5,016 nucleotides of DNA from Eubacterium sp. (GTDB taxonomy: Bacteria > Bacillota > Clostridia > Oscillospirales > Acutalibacteraceae), in the NCBI GenBank assembly GCA_029050995.1, contig JAIDLO010000129.1, positions 1 through 5,016 on the forward strand. Reading direction: 5' to 3'. How positions within the stretch are numbered: position 1 is the stretch's first letter; every line of letters starts with the position of its first letter. Below the pieces are notes generated by a model. The model ran no database searches and was not told the origin of the DNA. It saw only the letters and a program-made list of their open reading frames with translations. Below are positions 1 through 5,016 of the stretch, piece by piece. Made by a program: the position numbers and the translations under genes.

Positions 1-13
1 TATTCTGTATAAA

Positions 14-18
14 AGGAG
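14..18 (+). promoter_or_regulatory. Ribosome binding site of pckG
   Basis: An AGGAG core within AAAAGGAGAA lies 8 nt upstream of the ATG at 27, an ideal Shine-Dalgarno arrangement. It fixes the start codon of the PEP carboxykinase. Only 26 bases of leader are in the window, so the promoter cannot be seen. Confidence 0.93.
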
Positions 19-26
19 AATAAATC

Positions 27-1802
27 ATGGAAACAAATCTTACAAACAATAAGTCACTTCTTGATTGGCTTGATGAAAAGGTTGAACTTTTAAAGCCGTC
101 AAACATCGTGTGGATCGATGGCTCAGCTGAGCAGATTGCTGCACTTAAAGCAGAGGCTGTTGAAACAGGCGAAATGATTAAGCTTAATGAAGAGCTTCTT
201 CCTGACTGCTATCTTCACAGAACAGCTGAAAACGATGTTGCTCGTGTTGAAGACAGAACACTTATCTGTTCTAAAAACGAAAAGGATGCAGGCCCTACAA
301 ACCATTGGATGGATCCTGAAAAAGCATACAAAATGCTTTATGATATTGCTGCAGGTTCATATGAAGGCAGAACAATGTATATCATTCCTTACTCAATGGG
401 TCCTGTTGGCTCTCCATTCTCAAAGTATGGTATTGAAATTACAGATTCTATCTATGTTGTTCTTAATATGAACATCATGACAAGAGTAGGTAAAGCAGTT
501 CTTGATGCTCTCGGCGATTCAAACGACTGGGTTCGCGGTATGCACTGCAAATGTAATGTTGATCCTGAAAACAGATGGATCTGCCAGTTCCCAGAGGACA
601 ATACAATTATTTCTGTTAACTCTGCTTACGGCGGAAATGTTCTTCTTGGTAAAAAGTGCTTTGCACTTCGTATAGCTTCTTACCTTGGTAAGAACGAAAT
701 GTGGCAGGCTGAGCATATGCTTATCCTTGGTCTTGAAAAGCCAAACGGCGAAGTTAAATATATCTGCGCTGCATTCCCAAGTGCTTGCGGTAAAACAAAC
801 CTTGCTATGCTTATTCCTCCGGAAGGATATCAGAAGAAGGGCTACAAAGTATGGTGCGTTGGCGATGATATTTCCTGGATCAGAAAAGGTCCGGACGGTC
901 GCCTTTATGCTATCAACCCTGAAAACGGCTTCTTCGGTGTTGCTCCGGGAACAAATATGAAATCAAATCCAAACGCTCTTAAATCAACAATGAGCGGCAC
1001 AATCTTTACAAATGTTTGCCACAACCTTGATAACAACACTGTTTGGTGGGAAGGTCTTGACAAGAATCCTCCAACAAATGCTATCGACTGGAAGGGCAAT
1101 CCTTGGAATGGTGCAGAATCAACAGAGAAGGGTGCGCATCCAAACTCAAGATTTACTGCTCCTGCAACAAACTGCCCATGCATTTCTTCTGAATTCGAAA
1201 ACCCACAGGGTGTTCCGATTTCAGCTATCGTATTCGGTGGTCGTCGTGCTAAGCTTACTCCGCTTGTTTATCAGTCAAAGAGCTGGAACAACGGTGTATT
1301 CGTAGGTTCAATCATGGGTTCTGAAACAACTGCTGCTGCAACAGGCGCTGTTGGTGTTGTTCGTCGTGATCCTATGGCTATGCTTCCATTCTGCGGCTAC
1401 AATATGGGCGATTACTGGAAACATTGGATTGAGATCGGCGAGACTCTTGATCCTGAAAAAGCTCCGAAAATCTTCAATGTTAACTGGTTCCGTAAGGATG
1501 ACGAGGGTAACTTCCTCTGGCCTGGATTTGGCGACAATATGCGAGTTCTTGACTGGATTATTGATCGCTGCGAGGGCAAGGTAGATGCACAGGAAACAGC
1601 TATCGGTTATCTTCCATATGCTGATGATATCAACCTTGAAGGTCTTGATATGACTAAGGAAGATCTTGAAAAGATTCTTGATGTTGATAAGGCTGCTTGG
1701 GAAGAAGAATTCAAGGGTGTTGAAGAGCTTTATGCTAAGTTCGGCGATACACTTCCTGAAGAACTCAGAACAGAGCTTGAAACAGTTAAATCTAACCTTT
1801 AA
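27..1802 (+). CDS. pckG: Phosphoenolpyruvate carboxykinase (GTP)
   Basis: Cytoplasmic enzyme interconverting oxaloacetate plus GTP with phosphoenolpyruvate, CO2 and GDP. It serves gluconeogenesis or, in many fermenting anaerobes, the reverse anaplerotic CO2-fixing direction; the sequence does not tell which. The 591 residues are close to the usual length of the GTP family, which is unrelated at the sequence level to the ATP-type pckA. Seen in the protein: substrate-binding Arg in DVARVE (R73), the GRTMYIIPYSMGPVGSP block (114-130), LLGKKCFALR with metal and substrate lysines K209/K210, AEH with metal ligand H230, the P-loop FPSACGKTNLAM (250-261) with reactive-loop C254, metal-binding D280/D281 in VGDDISW, NSRF (373-376), FGGRRAK (403-409), and the guanine-binding NWFRKDDEGNFLWPGFGDN block (486-504; F488, F496, F501, N504). 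Residue roles are inferred by alignment from memory with rat cytosolic PEPCK. Leucine codons are overwhelmingly CTT, suggesting high expression. No frameshift or missing key residue. Confidence 0.97.
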   Translation: METNLTNNKSLLDWLDEKVELLKPSNIVWIDGSAEQIAALKAEAVETGEMIKLNEELLPDCYLHRTAENDVARVEDRTLICSKNEKDAGPTNHWMDPEKAYKMLYDIAAGSYEGRTMYIIPYSMGPVGSPFSKYGIEITDSIYVVLNMNIMTRVGKAVLDALGDSNDWVRGMHCKCNVDPENRWICQFPEDNTIISVNSAYGGNVLLGKKCFALRIASYLGKNEMWQAEHMLILGLEKPNGEVKYICAAFPSACGKTNLAMLIPPEGYQKKGYKVWCVGDDISWIRKGPDGRLYAINPENGFFGVAPGTNMKSNPNALKSTMSGTIFTNVCHNLDNNTVWWEGLDKNPPTNAIDWKGNPWNGAESTEKGAHPNSRFTAPATNCPCISSEFENPQGVPISAIVFGGRRAKLTPLVYQSKSWNNGVFVGSIMGSETTAAATGAVGVVRRDPMAMLPFCGYNMGDYWKHWIEIGETLDPEKAPKIFNVNWFRKDDEGNFLWPGFGDNMRVLDWIIDRCEGKVDAQETAIGYLPYADDINLEGLDMTKEDLEKILDVDKAAWEEEFKGVEELYAKFGDTLPEELRTELETVKSNL

Positions 1803-1813
1803 TTAAAACAAAA

Positions 1814-1846
1814 AGCCCAAGGGATTTTCCCTTGGGTTGTTTTTTG
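1814..1846 (+). terminator. Terminator of pckG, probably bidirectional
   Basis: Perfect 9-bp stem CCCAAGGGA (1816-1824) / TCCCTTGGG (1828-1836) with a TTT loop, starting 13 nt after the pckG stop. On the plus strand it is followed by TTGTTTTTTG. Read on the minus strand the same stem is followed by CTTTTTGTTTT, so it could also act as a backup terminator for the convergent hydrolase gene. Confidence 0.93.
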
Positions 1847-1850
1847 CATA

Positions 1851-1884
1851 AAAAAGAGAGGGCGTAAAACCCTCTTTCTTTTTT
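1851..1884 (-). terminator. Terminator of the hydrolase gene, probably bidirectional
   Basis: Stem AGAGAGGG (1855-1862) / CCCTCTTT (1870-1877), 8 bp including one G-U pair, loop of 7 nt. On the minus strand it starts about 5 nt after the TAA at 1885-1883 and runs into TTTTTTATG, which fits an intrinsic terminator for the leftward gene. On the plus strand the stem is followed by CTTTTTT, so it could catch pckG read-through as well. The 3' edge touches the stop codon of the hydrolase gene. Confidence 0.88.
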
Positions 1885-4819
1885 ATCTTTTTTTGCTGAC
1901 AACAGAGCTGTACGCTGAAGTAACAGAGCTTTTTGAATTTTTAACTGCTCTTATTTTGTATTTGTAAGTTACGCCCTTTGCTGCAGTATTTGTTGTAACC
2001 TTGTTTGAGGTTGTCGTGTTTCTCAGCTTGTAAGCTTTTCCGCCTTCTGACATATAAATCTGATATTTATCAGCACCGGTTACCTTGCTCCAGGTAATTG
2101 TAAATGTTCCGTTTTTGTTTAATGTAATTTTAACATTGCTTGGCGTCTGAAGCTTTTTGTTGTTCGTTGCTGATTCGGCATTGCTGTAAGCAGATGATTT
2201 TGCAGCTCCCTTGCTGTCTATCGCTTTTATTGCGTATGTGTATTTCTTTCCGTATGCTGCATTTTTAAGGGTTGCAGAATTGGTTTTAACTGTCTTTAAA
2301 TAGCTGTAAGAACTGCCGTTTTTATGATAAATCTCATATTTATCTGCACCTGTTATTTTATTCCATGAAAGCGTAAAGCTGCAATCGTTGTTTACTTTAA
2401 TGGATTTTAACTTCGGTGTAACAAGCTTTATGTTGTTTGTTGCCGAAACAGCGTTGCTGTAATCAGATGCTATTGTAGCTTTTTTGCTGTTGATTGCCTT
2501 GATTGCGTAGGTGTATTCTTTTCCGTATGTTGCATTTTTAAGGTTTGCAGAATTGGTTTTAACCGTTTTTAAGTAACTGTAGGTATCGCCGTTTTTATGA
2601 TAAATTTCATATTGATCTGCACCTGTTATTTTGCTCCATGAAAGAGAAAAGCTGCAATCGTTATTTACCTTAATGGTGCTTAACTTTGGCGTAACAAGCT
2701 TTATATTGTTTGTTACGGAAACGGCGTTGCTGTAATCAGATTCTTTTGCGATTCCTGTGCTGTTTGCTGCCCTTATTGCGTATGTGTATTTTTTTCCGTA
2801 CTGCGCATTTTTAAGGTTTGCAGAATTGGTTTTGACTGTTTTTAAATAGCTGTAGGTATCGCCGTTTTTATGATAGATTTCATATTGATCTGCATTTTCG
2901 ATTTGGCTCCATGAAAGTGTGAAGCTGCAATCGTCATTCACTTGAATAGCGTCTAACTTTGGCGCATCAAGCAGAATATAGTTTATTACGGAAACAACAG
3001 AGCTTTCTGCAGATGTTATATCCTTGTTTTTAGAGCTTTCGGCAACCACTTTATAGGAATAGATTACACCGGGTTTTGCTGTGCCGCCTGTTGTAAAGGA
3101 TTTTGCGTTTGTTGTTTCCAATAAGCGCCATGCGGTATTGGTTGTGTCGCTGATATAAATTTTATAAGTGTCTGCACCGGTAATGCCGCTCCATTTTATA
3201 GTAACCGTTTTATTTTCATTCAAGGTTGCTGTAGGCTTCGGTGTACCAAGCCTTATATTGTTTGTTGCCGAAACAGCGTTGCTGTAATCAGACGGTGTTG
3301 CAGCATTCTTGCTGTTAATCGCCTTTATTGCGTATGTGTATTTTTTTCCGTATGCTGCATTTTTAAGGTTTGCAGAATTGGTGTTAACCGTTTTTAAATA
3401 GCTGTAGGTGTCGCCGTTTTTATGATAGATTTCATATTGATCTGCATTTGTAATTTTATTCCATGAAAGAGAAAAGCTGCAATCGCTGTTTACCTTAATG
3501 GTGTTCAATTTTGGCGTAGCAAGAACAGGTGCGTCATTCGGCATATTCTTGAAAACAGGAATGGAAAAAGTAATTGCACTGTTGAGCGAACCATTGTTTT
3601 TGTATGCATTATATGTTTTAACAGATTCGGTTGCTGCCGCCTGAATATTTGCCATATATTCGTGGCTGTGCATAGAGCCGGATTTTGGATTTACATTGAA
3701 TTTCTGAAGATATCCGGTGTATTGATCTCCAAAGTTATTTGCAATCCATTTTGCGCCGTTGTAGATTGTAAGATAAGGGTTTGTCCAGGGTCTGTTGTAG
3801 GTATCCTTTGCGGCTTTTTCAACAAAGTAATCCGAACGGATATAGCCCGTGTAGGTTTTGCCGCCAACAGATACATTTGTTAATTTAACCCATTTGTAGC
3901 CGTCTGACTGCTTTGCTGTGTATTCGAAAGTTTTAACGCTTGTTCCGCTCGGAAGTGCTGTTATGACACTGCCGTTAACAGGGGATTTTCTTAAATTAAC
4001 GGATGCACCTGTGCTTGTCTGTATATGCGCACTGCTGCTCGGTGTATGAGATGCCCATTTTAATCCGTCTGCTGCCCCTGTGTTTGCAGCGATATTATAA
4101 TAATTGTAGATGCCTTCGTAGCCTTTGTAGGTTCCGCTTGCACCGCCGGCTGTAGCCTTTGCGCCGCCAACCTCCTGAACGATTTTGGATGCAAGATAAT
4201 ATGCGGAAAGGCCGCTGTTTTTAGCGGCATCCATAATCGCTTTGGAATATTTAATGGTTTTAGAATCCTTTTTAAATGTAACGCTTTTTCCGTTTTTGTC
4301 TTTATAGGTTATGTTTGCGTTGTGCATCCATGTTCCGTTCAAAATGCTTTCAACGCCGCTCTGCGTTTGATCTGAATTATATAAGGTTGATTCAAACTGG
4401 AAAATGTACTTTTCATCAAGGAAATTTCTTGGGTCCAAATAATATTCAACAGCTTTTTGAGAAGCCGAAACCCAGTTTGGAAGCTCCATAACCTTTGGTG
4501 TTCCGTTTTTAGAGCATTTAGAGCAGGTGCAGTAATAGCCCTTGCCGTTGTTTCCGCTGTAATTCTGAATCAGCTGCTGGGAATGAGATTTTCTTTCCTG
4601 TGAAACAGAATGGGAAAAATCTTCGCCAACCTCAAGCACTTCAAAATTCCAATTCGAATGTGCCTGTTTCAGCTTGTTTAAGGCAGATATATAGGATTCA
4701 GGGAAGCCTTTGCTTCTGAGCTCTGAAGAATAATTTGTTGCTGCAGCTGCAGGGAAAACCGGAATAATGAGCAATATAGACATTAGAGACAAAAGTATGC
4801 TTAAAACTCTTCTCCTCAT
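1883..4819 (-). CDS. Secreted N-acetylglucosaminidase (GH73/LytD-like) with nested SH3b domain and six FN3-like repeats
   Basis: Predicted extracellular peptidoglycan hydrolase, cutting N-acetylglucosaminyl bonds in the glycan strand, 978 residues. Residues 1-27 are a signal peptide (MRRR, hydrophobic core, then PAAAA; cleavage probably after A26 or A27). Residues about 36-400 carry the glucosaminidase domain: FPESYISAL, YYLDPRNFL (126-134), ILNGTWM (159-165), YYLASKIVQEVGG (207-219) with E216 as probable catalytic acid, YKGYEGIYNYYNIAA (231-245), then RPWTNPY (343-349), GAKWIANNF, YLQKFNV (370-376) and YMANIQA (388-394). An SH3b domain (about 263-334; ASVNLRKSP, YTGYIRSDYF) sits inside this domain. 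Residues 435-978 are six FN3-like repeats of about 91 residues. No LPXTG, transmembrane anchor or S-layer motif ends the protein, which stops at SVVSKKR, so wall retention may rest on the SH3b and repeats. The start is fixed by a Shine-Dalgarno 8 nt upstream and the signal peptide. Family membership is firm; the exact bond cut and the role (cell separation, remodelling) are inferred. Confidence 0.9.
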   Translation of the reverse strand: MRRRVLSILLSLMSILLIIPVFPAAAATNYSSELRSKGFPESYISALNKLKQAHSNWNFEVLEVGEDFSHSVSQERKSHSQQLIQNYSGNNGKGYYCTCSKCSKNGTPKVMELPNWVSASQKAVEYYLDPRNFLDEKYIFQFESTLYNSDQTQSGVESILNGTWMHNANITYKDKNGKSVTFKKDSKTIKYSKAIMDAAKNSGLSAYYLASKIVQEVGGAKATAGGASGTYKGYEGIYNYYNIAANTGAADGLKWASHTPSSSAHIQTSTGASVNLRKSPVNGSVITALPSGTSVKTFEYTAKQSDGYKWVKLTNVSVGGKTYTGYIRSDYFVEKAAKDTYNRPWTNPYLTIYNGAKWIANNFGDQYTGYLQKFNVNPKSGSMHSHEYMANIQAAATESVKTYNAYKNNGSLNSAITFSIPVFKNMPNDAPVLATPKLNTIKVNSDCSFSLSWNKITNADQYEIYHKNGDTYSYLKTVNTNSANLKNAAYGKKYTYAIKAINSKNAATPSDYSNAVSATNNIRLGTPKPTATLNENKTVTIKWSGITGADTYKIYISDTTNTAWRLLETTNAKSFTTGGTAKPGVIYSYKVVAESSKNKDITSAESSVVSVINYILLDAPKLDAIQVNDDCSFTLSWSQIENADQYEIYHKNGDTYSYLKTVKTNSANLKNAQYGKKYTYAIRAANSTGIAKESDYSNAVSVTNNIKLVTPKLSTIKVNNDCSFSLSWSKITGADQYEIYHKNGDTYSYLKTVKTNSANLKNATYGKEYTYAIKAINSKKATIASDYSNAVSATNNIKLVTPKLKSIKVNNDCSFTLSWNKITGADKYEIYHKNGSSYSYLKTVKTNSATLKNAAYGKKYTYAIKAIDSKGAAKSSAYSNAESATNNKKLQTPSNVKITLNKNGTFTITWSKVTGADKYQIYMSEGGKAYKLRNTTTSNKVTTNTAAKGVTYKYKIRAVKNSKSSVTSAYSSVVSKKR
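1886..3517 (-). repeat. Six tandem FN3-like repeats (A-B-A-A-A-B pattern)
   Basis: Units at residues 435-525, 526-618, 619-709, 710-800, 801-891 and 892-978, i.e. plus-strand positions 3245-3517, 2966-3244, 2693-2965, 2420-2692, 2147-2419 and 1886-2146. Each begins with (T/A)P, has a central SW.(K/Q)I..AD.YEIY or equivalent, and a late Y(T/K)YAI(K/R)A or YKYKIRA strand, as in fibronectin type III domains of clostridial surface proteins. Units 1, 3, 4 and 5 (type A) are exactly 91 residues (273 bp), share DCSF and YHKNGDTYSYLKTV-like cores and are very alike in DNA too. Units 2 and 6 (type B) diverge from them and resemble each other (YKIYISD / YQIYMSE; SSVVS endings). Likely spacer, carbohydrate-binding or wall-association modules. 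Confidence 0.9.
3818..4033 (-). other. SH3b domain-coding segment nested in the glucosaminidase domain
   Basis: Residues about 263-334 contain the bacterial SH3 signature: ASVNLRKSP at the start, a GSVITALPSGTSV turn, KWVKL, and GGKTYTGYIRSDYF at the end. Such domains usually bind cell-wall peptides or glycan. Catalytic-domain motifs lie on both sides (YNYYNIAA before, RPWTNPY and YLQKFNV after), so the segment is an insertion rather than a terminal domain. Confidence 0.85.
4739..4819 (-). other. Signal peptide region of the hydrolase
   Basis: Residues 1-27: a basic n-region (MRRRV), a hydrophobic h-region rich in Leu/Ile/Ser (residues 6-20) and a PAAAA c-region before TNY. This is a classical Sec/SPase I signal; there is no lipobox cysteine, so the product is secreted rather than a lipoprotein. 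Confidence 0.92.
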
Positions 4820-4827
4820 TTTTGGAA

Positions 4828-4833
4828 CTCCTT
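4828..4833 (-). promoter_or_regulatory. Ribosome binding site of the hydrolase gene
   Basis: AAGGAG on the minus strand (CTCCTT on plus), separated by 8 nt from the ATG at 4819. It is a full-strength Shine-Dalgarno sequence and supports the start that gives a complete signal peptide. Confidence 0.93.
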
Positions 4834-4872
4834 ACAATAATTCTTATAATAATTAAAATATCAGTCGCATAA

Positions 4873-4902
4873 ATGATAACATTATATTACCGCATTTGTC
4901 AA
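4873..4902 (-). promoter_or_regulatory. Sigma-A type promoter of the hydrolase gene
   Basis: Minus-strand TTGACA (plus 4897-4902, perfect -35) and TATCAT (plus 4873-4878, one mismatch to TATAAT) separated by 18 bp. It would start transcription near 4866, giving a leader of about 45 nt that includes the ribosome binding site. Predicted from consensus only. Confidence 0.65.
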
Positions 4903-5016
4903 CATTTTTTAACCTTTTTGTAATAATTTCGAGCCATAGTTGCTTTTTAACCGAGTTTGTCAAAAAATTAACAGCATGAGGAAAAATATGTATTGATTTT
5001 AGAGCAGATATAGAAT

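Larger units (their letters stand above)
4820..5016. other. AT-rich upstream region of the hydrolase gene
   Basis: This 197-base end of the window holds the promoter and ribosome binding site of the leftward gene and a second TTGACAAA..CGGT copy at 4948-4963 (minus strand). I find no ORF with a ribosome binding site, no tRNA and no terminator in it; the next gene to the right lies outside the window. Confidence 0.6.

Noticed and set aside
123..1584. Several open frames of 60-97 codons on both strands inside pckG
   Set aside because: They overlap a fully conserved enzyme gene, lack ribosome binding sites and encode low-complexity sequences with no recognisable family; they are frame shadows.
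1886..3517. The periodic 273-bp structure as a CRISPR array or noncoding satellite
   Set aside because: The repeats are in frame, code for FN3-like domains and have no short repeat/unique spacer alternation.
3662..3883. Open frames on both strands inside the hydrolase gene
   Set aside because: They overlap the SH3b and glucosaminidase coding region, whose motifs are intact in the main frame; no ribosome binding site or family match supports them.
4881..4886. Perfect TATAAT on the minus strand as the -10 of the hydrolase promoter
   Set aside because: It lies only 10 bp from the TTGACA at 4897-4902, and the segment 17 bp upstream of it (AAAAAT) is a poor -35. TATCAT at 4873-4878 with 18-bp spacing fits better.
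4872..4922. Short plus-strand ORF starting at the ATG at 4873
   Set aside because: About 16 codons, no ribosome binding site, and it overlaps the promoter of the leftward gene.

Overview
The window holds two complete convergent genes and looks like chromosomal DNA from an anaerobic, Gram-positive, low-to-moderate-GC bacterium, most likely of class Clostridia. The grounds are the strong AAGGAG-type ribosome binding sites with 8-nt spacing, the AT-rich intergenic DNA, the GTP-type phosphoenolpyruvate carboxykinase, and a secreted peptidoglycan hydrolase with the SH3b and FN3 domains typical of clostridial surface proteins. The genus cannot be named from this sequence alone.

Layout: positions 1-26 are the leader of the first gene with its ribosome binding site; its promoter lies outside the window. 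Positions 27-1802 (+) encode GTP-dependent PEP carboxykinase (pckG), complete, with all the catalytic motifs I could check. Positions 1803-1882 are a short convergent intergenic region with two hairpins, each followed by T-runs on both strands, so each gene ends in its own terminator and each hairpin may also stop transcription from the other side. Positions 1883-4819 (-) encode a 978-residue secreted protein: signal peptide, an N-acetylglucosaminidase (GH73/LytD-like) catalytic domain interrupted by an SH3b domain, then six tandem FN3-like repeats. Positions 4820-5016 are the upstream control region of that gene, with a good ribosome binding site, a TTGACA/TATCAT promoter and a second upstream copy of the -35 segment.

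The two genes are not functionally linked in any obvious way: one is a central carbon enzyme in the cytoplasm, the other a cell-wall hydrolase or surface protein. They share only the terminator region. The most interesting material is in the hydrolase: the SH3b domain nested inside the catalytic domain, two interleaved repeat subfamilies with near-identical DNA between units, an extra CxCxxC motif, and one cysteine at the same place in each type-A repeat. I see no mobile element, CRISPR array, RNA gene or clearly new multi-gene system.
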